Below are positions 34,637 to 46,583 of a stretch of 64,000 bases of DNA, piece after piece. The notes beneath the pieces are model-generated. The model saw only the letters and a list, made by a program, of their open reading frames with translations, did no database searches and had not been told where the DNA came from. Source of the stretch: Collybiopsis luxurians FD-317 M1. Taxonomy: Eukaryota; Basidiomycota; Agaricomycetes; Agaricales; Omphalotaceae. Position 1 is the first letter of the stretch, and every line of letters begins with the position of its first letter. The DNA lies in assembly GCA_000827265.1 (NCBI GenBank), contig KN834770.1:15974-79973 (forward strand), read 5' to 3'. A program made the position numbers and the translations under genes.

Positions 34637-37360
34637 TCAGATACTCAATGGAGGCACCGGCGAGCTGAAAAAGTTCGTCCTCTGAGACGAACTCGTACTA
34701 CGGAATTTTGCATTCGGGTGATGAGCGTGATGATGATGACGGTGCTGGTGCTGTTTTGGATGATGGTTACGGTTACTGTACTGATTGACAGAACCGTAGC
34801 TTTTCCGCTTCAACTTTCGTTCCTTCCTCGCCTCTTTACGACTTTTGAAATTGGACGAAGGGGAATCCTCGTTATGATTGCGATGGGGGTTTCGAGAGCC
34901 ACTGGCACCAGCGTTGGTGGGTGTACGTTCACCGTCTTTAACAGGGCCAAATTCTGGAGAAAGGACGTATTCCATCGAGCGCTGCGCTCTCTGTTTCGAG
35001 TTTGGATTGAAGGCACCGTTTCGATTGTGCCACAACATGGTACTAAGCGGACTACTTCTCATGACATTGCTGTACGCAGCGTAGTCGGGGCCAGAGTCGG
35101 AGCCCCAGCCCGCCGCAGAAGCTGATAAGACGCCTGTTTTCCGCAGGGCGCCGACGGAGATGACATCCCAACGATTGAGGCTTTGATTATATTGGCGCGT
35201 GGAGGGGTCAGCATTGGGGGTATCGATGGTGACGGAGGACGATGAGGTAATAGGCTCGTCGGCGTTGGTGGTCTCATTGACTTCAGTTCCGATAAGTAAA
35301 GATGCATCGAGAACTTCGTCGAGATCAATAGAAATGGACTCGGAAACAGGATCTTCCCATTGAGATGCCGACGTAGAGCCTGGAGATGTGATGGTAGCGC
35401 TTGGAGCCAAGCTCGTGTCCTCTGTTGACGACAAAAAATTGAGGCGAGAGGAGGGGGGAGGTAGAGAAGAAGGCCGAAGAGGTGTCGAAAGACTGTTGCG
35501 CAACATGGATTCCGCCTGGACAAAGAGTTTAGTTTAATAATAGATTGACAGGAAGCTACTTACCCCATTGGTCCTCCCGTGAGTCAATGACAGCGACAGG
35601 CTCTTATCTCGTCTGCCGGTGAACCTTGGATATGAAGAAGGGATATCTTTTTGATCCCCATCGATGACCGCCTGCCGAGTTTGTCCCAATATCTCGAAAA
35701 ATCCTGTTCTTGGTAAACCGCCTCTAGCAGCTTTATCCTTTTCCTTGCGCTCTCGGGTTGCAGGGCTCTCTTCTTCATCCAGCTCTCCATCAAATTCATC
35801 TTCAATATCGTTCGTTTCCCACTGCATCCGATGAGCGAGAATGTCGCTCGGCCTGGGAGACTCGGTTCCGAAAATTGGGTCATGCCTAAACGGCCTGCCG
35901 ACGGGGCTCATGGTTGAAAGAGGGTTGATGGCAGTGAACGAGTAGGGAGTGTTGAAAAGACTCATTGCACGCTCGTTAGGTAAATCATCGTCGCCAACGA
36001 GTTCTTCGTCCGTAGTGTCACCTTCGCCCTCGGCTTCCGCAGTATCCTGGTCGACATCTTGCTCATATCCTTCCTCATCGGGCTCTCCTGCGTCAGTCGA
36101 GAGCATATCGACATCACCATCCGGGCCTGGAGAGGGAGAAGCTTCTGGACCAGGTGGCAGAAAGGCAGATTCAAGGAGGTGCTGAAAACCATCTCGAGAA
36201 GACGACTCGAGCAGTCCATTCGTGAATACGACTTGACCGTCCCAGCCTTCAGTGAGCTCGAAAGCTAGATTGGGAATACCGATGCCAACGCCTTGTCTCA
36301 AATGAGGAATCAAGCTGGCGGCGGTCTCGGATAGATCAAGATCTGAATAGTCTCCTTCTTGGCCATCGTCGCTTTGGGTAGAAGACCCAGAAGAGTCGGA
36401 TTCGTGATCGGAAAGATTTGCAAAGAAGAGGTCGGCATCGAAGCTAGACTCTTCATCATCAGACCAGGCGGTGACGAGGCCAGAGTGACCAAAGCGTCTG
36501 GCATCGACATCTTCTGTGTCCTCGCCATCCGGTTCGTCATCATCTTCCTGATCCTCATCGTCGTCGTCGTCATCGGCGTCTTCGGTAGCATCGCTGTCTG
36601 CATCCATTTCGACATCGCTGGGTGCACCGACGCTCTTCTGCCTAGGGCGAATGACCCAGTTGTTGTCTCTTCTCTTCTGTAAACTTTCCTCTCCGCCGCC
36701 GCCATGGAGCAATTCTCGTCTCACACGAGCACGTTCCTCGGCGAGAATAAAGTTTTCTTCTTCGGCTTCTATGGAGGAATCGGTCTCGAAGCCAGAGAGG
36801 GAGCTGCTATCAGAGCTACTGGCAGATGAATTGGAAGAAGCAGCAGAAACAAAGGTGGGGAACTGAACGGAATGGGCGTCGTCATCAGAAAGGTGATCGA
36901 TATCAGTGAGGTCCGAGGAGAAGCCATCAGTAGAGTGTACGCGTTTACGTTTTTTGATCGACTTTTTCCGTGAGCCGCCGCCTCTGGCGGTAGCAGCAGT
37001 AGATTTGCGAGGGTGAACAGCAGGATTTGATTTGGGACGTTGCAAGGCCGATGAAGAAGAGGTGGAAGGACCGGCACGAAGAGCCGGATTTTTGGGGGGA
37101 CGACCTCTGCGTTTTGGAGGAGGGTGAGAAGAAGAAGCTGGAGCAGAGGAAGGAAATTTGCGTTTGAGGAGAGCAGCGGGTAGTTTGATCTTTAGAACGG
37201 GTTTTGGAGGGTCTCGAGGAGGAGAAGGGGTGGGCTGTCGATGGTAATAAGGAGAGTTGTTTGAGCAAGTGCACTGGCCATCGCAGACGGGACATATATC
37301 GTTGTCGTCGTCGTCTTCTGCGACGATGGTTACGGTATGGGGGTGAGGAGGAGAAGACAT
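34637..37360 (-). CDS. Unrecognised AT-hook protein with a small cysteine cluster
   Basis: Two exons, about 890 residues, joined over a 48-nt intron near 35.52-35.57 kb (GTAAGT...CAG). The N-terminus has a CxxCxxxCxC cluster (CPVCDGQCTC, residues about 23-32) and an AT-hook KRRGRPPK (about 83-90), so it probably binds AT-rich DNA in the nucleus. Next come basic segments, long Asp/Glu and Ser runs, and more ordered pieces (LIPHLRQGVGIGIPNLAFEL, WDGQVVFTNGLL, GFFEILGQTRQAVIDGDQK). The C-terminus is His/Asn-rich with a basic block KSRKEARKERKLKRK. I cannot name the family; a chromatin or transcription role is inferred. Start is ATG 37360; the frame is open further upstream but has no gene-like content. 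Confidence 0.75.
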
Positions 37361-37811
37361 GGAGAGAGGTTGTTGATTGACTGGAAAGAAAGTGAGTACG
37401 ACCCTGAATGAATAAATAATAGAGATCCAGAGCCTTGAGGTGGGCTCTGGGTAAAAAGTTGGGTCATGACAATTTCCGGGCTGGTGTCGCGTGGATGGAA
37501 TAAAGATAAAAAAGTAAAACTTACCAGAAATTCGATTTTTGGCCATTTGTACATGGAAGTTTCGTATAATAATCCAGTTTTGCTCAACTACACTCGCAGA
37601 TTTTTTCACCGTACTGGTGAAAGGACGTATGAAGGGAAACAGACTCAATTTGCGTCCTTGATTTTTTTTGGCATCAATTATTGATTGATATTCCCACGCA
37701 TCGGCCGGCACAGTGCACGACGGTCACGGGGTTACTTCTCACCAGATCTATTCTTCAGAAAAAGTATAAAGTCCACTTTTCCAGTATGTACAATTTCTCT
37801 CAACTAAAATC
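37361..37811. other. Divergent promoter region, AT-hook gene / small gene
   Basis: 451 bp between divergent starts. The only element I would name is a TATAAA at 37765-37770 facing the small plus-strand gene. Confidence 0.5.
37765..37770 (+). promoter_or_regulatory. TATA box of the 95-aa gene
   Basis: TATAAA lies 42 bp upstream of ATG 37812. Confidence 0.45.
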
Positions 37812-38099
37812 ATGTCCAACTCTTCAAATAACAACTCATCCCCTTTACCTTCTCATTTCAACCCTTTTGCAACTCATCGTTTCACAAATTATTCTACCCC
37901 TTCTTCATCTCCAACTGACCGATCCTTTTCCCAACCCATCCCTCCTCGGTCTAGTCCTACACTCCCTTCTCATCCTCCCACAAAGTCGACGGCTCCAAAA
38001 CACGTATTTGAGCCTTTTCGACAAGGAGCTGCCTCTCCTGACCTCTACGATATCCTAAAGAAGAAACCACAGCCCACGACAGCCCCTTCAAAAAAATAG
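37812..38099 (+). CDS. Small Ser/Pro-rich protein of 95 residues
   Basis: Intronless open frame starting MSNSSNNNSSPLPSHFNPFA. Most of it is disordered Ser/Pro/Thr sequence, but the last third (HVFEPFRQGAASPDLYDILKKK) looks like a conserved linear motif rather than random sequence. A TATA box lies 42 bp upstream. No known domain is recognised. It sits alone between two minus-strand genes. Confidence 0.55.
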   Translation: MSNSSNNNSSPLPSHFNPFATHRFTNYSTPSSSPTDRSFSQPIPPRSSPTLPSHPPTKSTAPKHVFEPFRQGAASPDLYDILKKKPQPTTAPSKK

Positions 38100-39119
38100 C
38101 TATGGTTAGCCAGCTTATGATTATTTCTACCGATGCTTTTATTTGACCAGCGCTCCAGCGTCGGTCGATTATGACCATGGACAAACGGAGTATCATGGGC
38201 GATATCCGCTCCATCCCCCCACTCCACATTTCATCGCGCCATCTCCCCACTTCCATGCTTTCCCAACAATTCACCTTTTATTTTCTTTCTCACTGTTGTA
38301 TTTCGGGGCTCCAGATTGAGGACTGTATTGTTTTTTTTTTTGCACTGCACTCGACGTGGCTCTCTATATCTACTCGTTATTTCCTGTTGTACACTGTAGC
38401 CTGTAAATTTAACACAAGCACCGAGACGACTCAATACCAACGTTCCTGGGTTCGCTGCACAGCCAAGCAAGCAACCTTTCCACGTCTAAAATTGCGGTCC
38501 GACGCGGTTCCTCCTGTTCACAAGCTCATGCGCTGGTGCCTTTGAACCGACTCTTCAACCGGGCAGGGTCAACGCGTCAATTCTCCGAAAATATTCCTCC
38601 TGTACTAAAAGTAATCAAAAGCCTATGTACTCTGAAAGTTCATCTATTCACATCCACATACATTTTTTCTCTCACTATGCCTTATAACCAGATAGAGGGA
38701 CGGAACATGACTCGCGACTTGTGACACTGTCAATACAGAGTTCAAAAAAGAGTCCGAGAGGAGGTCGAAGCAAGGTGGCAGTTCATTCATGGTTTTCTGG
38801 CGCTCTTGGATCACGAGATTCGAGTGAGCATTGATACAAGGAATGTATGCGTGTGTATGTGTACAGATTCTGACAGGAGCGAGTTATCGATAGAGGAAGA
38901 AGGCCTCCCGGAGCGTACATACTCTTCATCAAACAGATCGTCTGACCGCTGCTACGGATCTCAAAGTAATAAGACAGCAGAACTAGCGCTACCTGGGGCA
39001 ACAGGGTCGGCAAATCGCCAAGCTTCTCGACCTTACTGCACCGCGTGCCGGCGGTGTTGAACACTCGACTTGGGGAGTTTTTACCAAATCTAGAACTTAA
39101 TGAATACAATCGATAATTA
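38100..39119. other. Gene-free convergent region
   Basis: About 1 kb between the small gene and the end of MMS22. It has a T10 run near 38.33 kb and otherwise nothing I can support as gene, tRNA or repeat. Confidence 0.5.
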
Positions 39120-42100
39120 TCATTCCAACCCTCGCCTCCATGCATCCCATTTGTCCAGTCTCCTCCACGTTCCGATTCGAGGGTGTTCTTCAAAAATCAT
39201 TGATGCTATTCGCTTACATTTTGTTTCGTAATCTTGACGCTCTTTTGAGCCCGGCGGCAAACTCTGTATCGGTCATCAATTCAGCTCGAATAGGAGAATG
39301 GGGGCATGTGCACTCACCAAACACATTTCTTTCAGGTTGTTGAGGTACCTTGAAAGCAAGTCCCCATACCTCTTATTCACAAGACTTTGCCCTCTGACTG
39401 TGTGATCCCCACTCTGGTTCTCCTCATCACGTAACGATTCTTCTATGTTGTCCAGAACACCTGTTATCGTCAAACATGAAGCACAAAATGAATGCGACGC
39501 AAGAACAGAACTTGCCTCCTAAGTACTGCTCTCGCAATGAACTTAAATCACCCTGTGAGAGTACATAAATTTCCGGCGGAGGAGGAAGTACCACCGGTAG
39601 GTTCCTCAACAGTGGGTGCCGCAGTCCATCGATAGAGAACAACCAAGACACAAATTCATGCTCTCTCGTGATTGGTCCGGGAACGAGAGCATCGAAAAGC
39701 GTGTCAATGAAATAATCCTTCAGCTTCTGTATCAACTTTCGTTTAGTATCTGATTTGCCCAGAATGCAGTCTTCGCTCACAGGGTCTGAATACGCCATTG
39801 GATTCCTAGACAGTATGCTGAAGGCAACTCTCATATCGATCCGGCGACACCATATTATATCGATGTCTTTCCAAGTGTTTTCGCGACAATCTAGGCAGTA
39901 AGTAGACCATGTCTCAAAATAGAAAGCGTAAGAAACGACAAAGAAATTGGTTACACCGAACTCACTGATTTCTGTCCATGCATCAGGGCGACAGAAGCAC
40001 AGTGCAACCAGGTGTCGATCCAAAGATCCACATTTTCCATGTACTGGTCCGACGGCCTCGTTCCCTTCGAATACTTGAAGCTGCTTCTCAACCGCCGATA
40101 AAGCGCCCATGTCAACGGTCCTAGGATCTGTTAAATCATTAGAACTGAGACAAGTACCGTGAATTAGTGTATCTCCCACCTTGCCCGTTTTCTTTTCCAT
40201 GTCTGAAATCACTTTCAATGAGTGGTCTTCTTGAATCATACCACCGGCCAGAACCATGTCGAGACGGGGATCATCGAAATTGAGGCTAAGACAACCATAT
40301 TGATCTTGACTATCTTGACTTTCATGTGAGTCCACGTCGCCATTCAACAATGGTTCCATGGAAGGACGCGGCGGAGGAGGCACCACTTTTTCTCTGAGAG
40401 AGAGGAATGTACGAAGAACTTGTTCAACTTGTTTTGCCGTCTGAGAATCCTCCATAAGATCGCTGTCGTTCGCAATTTTCTGGGCCACATCTGGAAACAT
40501 CCCACTTAGTTGGAGAGGAACGATGAATTTCGTATGGACTCACCGAGTAAAGACGGATCGGGATACTGAGCATCCAACTCTGAAGCATTATACGCATTTA
40601 AAACATGTCTCAGCGATCCCAACAAAGCGTTCACTAGCAGGTGCACGCGATTAATTTCCCTCTGCGCTTTCGCAACTGTTTTGTGAACCCTATACTCTTT
40701 GATTAAAACTTCGATCATAACCTTGTACCAGTCCTTGACCTCCGTATCCTCTAATGCGAGCTTCTCCAACACCATCATCTGGGTCAGGTAGGTCAGACTC
40801 CGAATACAAATCATTCTTGTGGAATCATCTGATTTTTCGAAATCAACGTAGTTTCTCGCTTGCTGGATTTTTGAACGATAGTCTGAGGGCAATAGATGGA
40901 GGCTGACTGCAGTAGCGGCAGTACGATTGTACAACATTGACATCTCGTTCCCTTGAGGGGGCCTCTTTTTCGAAAATACGGGCACTGCACTTGTGGGGTT
41001 GATTAGCGCTACGAGCTTCTTCAACTTATTTTCTCCTCCAGACTCTCTGATCCTATTCCCCCTTTGGACGACGAGCTTGAGAAGCAACACGAACGACGAA
41101 TCCCTCCAACTATGATCGTAACAAGCATCCCACGAATGCGTCCGTATGAATCCAGGAAAGTCGGTCTTTTCGTGCTGTAGATCTCTGAAATTCCTTGACG
41201 AAAACGCCTTGAAAAGATATTTCAACACTTCACCCGCGGACTCGGGGTCCCACCCCCATCGAGCGACTAGAAGAAAACATCGCGAGACGACAAGTCCAAT
41301 ATACAAGTCCCTCTTCGCGACCACCTCGGGTTGGAGTTGAGAATCAAAGTTGCGGTCGGCCTCAAATTTCATTCTTGTGAGAGCAAACTGAACAGTTGGC
41401 CAGTGTTCCGGCAAAGTAGGCTTCTCTTTGCACAGGCCGTATTCAGAAAACTGCGACAGAGCGCACAGACCAGATATTGTCAGCCAAATGGCGTTGTTAG
41501 CGGAGATGGTCCAGGTCTCGGACGAATCGCGTAAAATGAGTTCTTCTTTGACGAGGGTCCATAAGGGATGGTTATGAGCGAATTGGCTGCCATCGACCTT
41601 TGATTTTAATAGGTGGATTAAGCAGACCCATAATTCTGCTGTTCGTTGTATGACCGAGTTTGTGTTGGTTAATTCCCCACTCTCCGGATCTCTTACCAGC
41701 ATCATCGCAGCTTTTAAACCCGGATCGAGTTCCAGTAAGCAGCGAACGAGAAATTTACAGGCACCGAGAAGCCGATCGTTGAGCCGCACGCGAGCAGTCA
41801 ACTCGACCGCGAACCAGCATACCTCCAGAACCATCATATCAATCGTCGACTTTCCGAATCCAGCGTCAAGCATGTGAGAAAGAATATGATCGACAGCCCT
41901 CTGGACCATATTCTGAATACATTGCACCAGCGACTCGGTCACAGCTTCCTCACCCTGTCCGGTCAGAAACCCAGTAAGTACTTCCTCGGCGCCCCTTAAA
42001 ACCGACCTCCACTCTGCTGTCATGCTCTCTTCATCCGGGTCTGGTAGGCCCGTGACACATTCCAGTAATACTTCACAAAGAACTGGCAGATCCCGGAGAA

Positions 42101-45100
42101 AGTCGGAAAATGGCTTAGATAGAGAGATGGTGAGAGATTGGTGAGGCACTTTATACGATGGACGAAAGGGTTTATGATGAGGTTCGCGCGGAGAGAAGGA
42201 TTGATCGGAGGGAGTGAGCGAAGGGGTGTGCAATACCTGGATCAACTCGTACAGCATCCCTCTTTTTATGTACGTATTGGAACCGAACGTTCTCCCAGGT
42301 CTGAGCAGTGTGTAGTCTAAATCCGAAGCTATCCTCCCCGGTTCTCGCTCTAGAGCTGAGTCGTCATTCGAAGGAGAGTTAAGTCGACGTAGAGGCCTGG
42401 CTTTTCCAGTGGAAGTTACTAGAGAACTGTGAGTCTGTTGAGGTTGCGATTGGGAAGTTGAAGATGGAGGAGCAAGTGCCTTTCGAAGCTCTTCGTCGTC
42501 GTCATCCAGCTCCAGAATCTTTCTCAGCAATCCTCTTTGATCCCTCTTCAGCTTTCTAACCTTCCTTCCTACGGCTCTTCTCTTTCTTGTATGCCCCCCA
42601 TGCTGCTTGGCAGACTCCAAAGCCTCGTAATCACCAACATTGTCGAGAAGGCGGGTCCCAGGGTCAGCGCTATGAGTATATACACCTTGAAGACGTTCCA
42701 TTTCCTTGCGCCGTTTGAGTTTTTGTTTCCAGGTGGGTTTCTTTGATTTTTTTACCCGGGGGCCATCTTCATCCTCACAAGTTGAATAGAGAACTTGTAC
42801 GTCAGTATCCTCTTCTTCTGTATCCGCCTGACCGGCTTCGTCGTTGTACTCATATCCGCTTGCAACAGAGCCATCCTCTTCCCGGATCGAGGCTGAAGAG
42901 GGTCGTGTTTTGCGTCCGTCGGGGTGCGCGTTATGACGAGCTCGATGGTTTCTGAATGAAAGCAAAGTCTGCCTTCCGCCGCTTTGTCCAGGTCGTATCA
43001 CGTCAAATCGATGTTTTATAATGGGAGGGCGGGAGCTCGAATCAGGCTTCTTCGATGGGATCGTCAATGATAACGACTGAGGCCTCCTATGGTGCAAACC
43101 TGGGTCCAAATTGGCTTTGCCCGAGTTCGCCCTATGCCCCTGGGCCTTCAGGATTTCCTTCCCGCGTTTCCGCTTTTTCAAGGATACTCCAAAACGTACA
43201 TTTCGTGCCAGCATGTAGTCGATCAGCATCTCATTCCGAGTTCTTGGTCGGAAAGTAGAGTGATGAGTACCGCCGAGTTGTTCTCCTCGAAGGAAGAAAG
43301 CAATGTCTTCGTCATCTATGTCTGATTCATTGCTGGAGCTGTCGCAAGATGATGAGGAGGAAGAGGAGAGCTCGATGACTTCGTTAGTTTTACCGGGATG
43401 GGAACGAGAATAAGTTGAAATACGCCTGCGAATTGGACTTCTTTGAGGACCACCAGAATAAGAAAGTGTTATATTGGCGTTAGGCGAGAGTGACAGCTCG
43501 CGGGGAGGGCCTAAATCAGGGGAAGAGAAAACTGAAGCTGATGACGATCGCTGCTTGTTTCCTTCATCCTTTTCCGAATCGGATTCCGTATCACCTTTGA
43601 CAGCTTTCAATAGCCTATTTCCCTTCCTTAACCGTACCCTTGCTTTTCCTGGAAGCACGGCACCATCCTCATCATCAGAATCAATTAGCGATATCTGCTG
43701 TTGCTCGCCTCTGTCCCTCTTTTGTTGAGTGTCCGAATTGGGGTCACTTCCAAGTTTGCGAATCCCGAAAGTAGAGAGCATAAATTTCGGAAACATTCTT
43801 CCAAGAGCCTTCATCTGCTTCCTTTTCTTCCGCCTCTGTCTTTCGTTCTCCGATTCGGATTCAGAGCTATCCGAATCTGGGCCGGAGCTAACAATGGCCA
43901 TAGAACCAGCATCTGCCGCGGGATTCAAGGGAGGTGACTTAGAGTGTCGCGAAGCCCGAGAAGAACCAGATAGCCCAGCTTCACGGCTGAACTTAGAACC
44001 TAGGTCTTCGACGTTACGACCGACACCGCTGTGATCTCCGTTAGTCGAAAATAACCCAGAAGACGAGTCATCTTCATCTGACTTCCAAGGGCCAAAGATC
44101 GAATCATAAGGTTCGCCGGACCCTCGGTGGATGTCGACAGAAGGACTTGATTCCGGAGCTGGCGAGGTATCCCGAGCATATGGACGACCGGCAGGATTGG
44201 GAGTGGGGTTTCGCTTGCTGTGCTGGAGTTGACAGAATTTTAGTATATGTCACGGTAAAAAGAACGACGAACTTACTTTCACCGACGCTGGCCTTTCTCT
44301 CCTTGTGCGTTGCTCGTTCCCCTTGACAGGAAAAGCTTTTGACCTTGCTTGCATTTCCTTGTCCCTTGTCTCCTTTTCTTTATTCGCACGTCTTTCTTCC
44401 CTTTCCTTTCTCTTCCTCTCTTTCTCGACCCTCCTTGCCTCTCGTCTTAAATCTCTCATCTCCTCATCATCAGAACTTTCTGGTAAAGCTGGAACAAGCG
44501 CATCGCCAGCACTAGCCGGCGCAGATGCTTGATGCCGCCTGCCCTGCGGCAAGACTTGGGACTCTTCCTCATCTGATGGAGGCCGAAACTCCTGCTCTTG
44601 AGTCTCCTCTGCGTCCGACCAGTAACCCTCGCGCTTATGAGTCTCACGTCCAACATGGCGTGGTTTCACAATCGCGTCGGGATTGCCCTCCATTTGCCGT
44701 TTATATTTCATGAATTCGAAAGTATATGGATGCTGCTGGTCCACACGACGGGTGCGAAGGGTCCGGCCAGCTTGAAGAATGCGGGCGTATGCGGCATCAG
44801 CATCGTTTTCTGGAGCTTGATGTTGAAGAGATGACGGAGGTGGAGAAGCGGGGTACGGACGAGAGAGAGGAGGTTCGGGTGATTCTACAGCAGCCAGGGG
44901 AGGTCGAGACGGTAGCGGAGATGCATTTTTGTGAGTATCGCCATTAAGGGGTGTTGTGAGCGTTTCAAGTTGGCCAAGTGAGGGTGGTAAATGTAGGGAA
45001 CTATCGTCGAAATCCAATAAATCATCAGAGGCACCTGCAACGCCTGGATGCGGGGACGAAGGAGGAAGTGTAGAAAGAACGTCTTGTTCGTCTTGTTCCT

Positions 45101-45590
45101 GATAGCTCAATAAGTTCAACGGGTCCTGCGACATTTCCCAGTCATCGAGACCATCGCCCTCGCCAACGTCGAGAGCCTCTTCATCTTGTACCGGGTCAGA
45201 GCTGGGGAAACTCAAGGGTGAATCTTTTGATGCCAATGTCTCCTCTAAAAGCGCCGAAGGAGGTTCTGTAGGCTCTGTTTCCAGAGTATCCGAATGAGAA
45301 GGCCATTCGGAAGAGGAAGGCGTGCTTGTCGAGTCTAAATGAGTTTGGCTGGAAAGTGGTTGCGTTTCTTTCTCATTCTCGAATATGTGGGATATCTGCA
45401 AAGCAGCACAAAAATTAGAAAGGCTCGAAAGTCATGATCTTGACCTCACTTTTCTGCGCTTTGCCACTCTCGATGATTCCCACTCGCTGGGTTGTTTAAC
45501 AATCCCCCGCGTCCCAGCTGCGTAAAATAAGCCTCTGCTCTCCTCCAACTCCTCTTTGTCGGAAGTCTCTACATAGTCGTCCTCGTCCAT
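39120..45590 (-). CDS. MMS22: Mms22/Mus7 replication-fork repair protein
   Basis: Mms22 (Mus7 in fission yeast) is the substrate adaptor of the Rtt101-Mms1 cullin ligase acting at stalled forks. The long disordered N-terminus contains LRTRRVDQQHPYTFEFMKYK, the family's N-terminal motif. The large exon (about 40.5-44.2 kb) holds LGRMFPKFM and the helical core, with SANNAIWLTISGLCALSQFSEYG, SRCFLLVARWGWDPESAGEV and HEKTDFPGFIRTHSW as recognisable Mus7 blocks. Downstream exons give GDLSSLREQYLGG, NIEESLRDEENQ, then SLPPGSKERQDYETKCKRIA and WRRLDKWDAWRRGLE at the TGA 39120-39122. The last two joins use a GCAAGT donor near 39.51 kb and a GTGAGT donor near 39.32 kb. Roughly 2,000 residues. CACGTG lies 71 bp upstream of ATG 45590. 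Confidence 0.88.
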
Positions 45591-45660
45591 CGAAGAGTGA
45601 ATCAAAGAGATGATAAACGCGTTCCGCAAGATTTCACAACAATCAACGTGTGGTCACAGT

Positions 45661-45666
45661 CACGTG
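45661..45666. promoter_or_regulatory. CACGTG palindrome upstream of MMS22
   Basis: CACGTG in the context CAGTCACGTGATG, 71 bp from ATG 45590. Confidence 0.45.
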
Positions 45667-46449
45667 ATGTGATACTAGTCACTTAAACGGCACGGGAGGA
45701 CGCGACGCGACACGACTCGGGCGAAGTTGCTGAACACACATATATTTCCACAGAACCATTATCATGCATCTGTCGCCGCACGAACATTGTTTGTCTGCCG
45801 TACGAGAAGCACTATGTCAGCACCTCCGTTGCGACATCCAGAGTGAGCTTGAATTTCCAGTCTTTCTAACTTTCTACCTGCTGGTGATGCTCAGGTCTTC
45901 TCATATGAATAGGTATAGCTTAGCTTCCACCTCGCGTGTAGTGGGTACCAGTCGAAGGAATGGAGGTCGGAGGGAGGAAGCAGTCACACCGGTACCCCGT
46001 CAAATCTTTAATTCAAACAGCTTTAAGATCGCGTCATTCTCGAGCGTTTCCACTCTACCTGTCTATCTATGCACTCATATACAAGACTCGAACAAGAGTC
46101 CTAGCAAGGTCTCATTCAGATACCCGAATCGGCGATTACCCATCTCATTGGTCTTCAGAGCAGTCATGGCATCTCCATCTACATCATCTCAATCGTAGCA
46201 TTCGAACTTGAGCACGGACTTTTTGTCGAGGTGTATGAAAATCAATTGCGGGTTGTAGAGACCGAGCCATTCAGATGCCTATCATGGCGAAGTGGTACAT
46301 ATGGACGGCAGTGAAGTAATAACACGAGCCGGCCTGCAAATAAAGGGAAAATTCTGGCAGCGGGGTGAACTCTCCGAATTTGATTGAATCTGCCTAAACC
46401 TCTCGCCGATGCTGGATACTCGATACTACAGTGAGAGAAGATAAGAAAA

Positions 46450-46455
46450 TATAAA
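46450..46455 (+). promoter_or_regulatory. TATA box of chitin deacetylase
   Basis: TATAAA lies about 130 bp upstream of ATG 46584, followed by pyrimidine-rich sequence. Confidence 0.4.
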
Positions 46456-46583
46456 CGGTCACTGTGCTGACCTCAAGTTCCTCAACCCTTCTATCTTTTC
46501 CGTCGCATCGCAGGTAACCGACTACTCTTTCCTTCACTCTTTTCATCGCACTCTTTCTTGCTAAGAAGTATCGCTGGCTCGCG

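Larger units (their letters stand above)
45591..46583. other. Divergent promoter region, MMS22 / chitin deacetylase
   Basis: 993 bp. It contains CACGTG at 45661, a TATAAA at 46450 and an unsupported 144-codon plus-strand frame (45764-46198) that could be a gene relic, since several frames carry protein-like scraps with splice-like sites. Confidence 0.4.

Noticed and set aside
34607..35125. 172-codon plus-strand frame
   Set aside because: Antisense to the last exon of the AT-hook protein; no domain.
38440..38580. tRNA-like wording near GGGTTCGCTGC
   Set aside because: No acceptor, D or T arm pairing could be built.
45764..46198. 144-codon plus-strand frame
   Set aside because: Looked like a membrane-protein relic in one frame, but no consistent splice model or family match was found.
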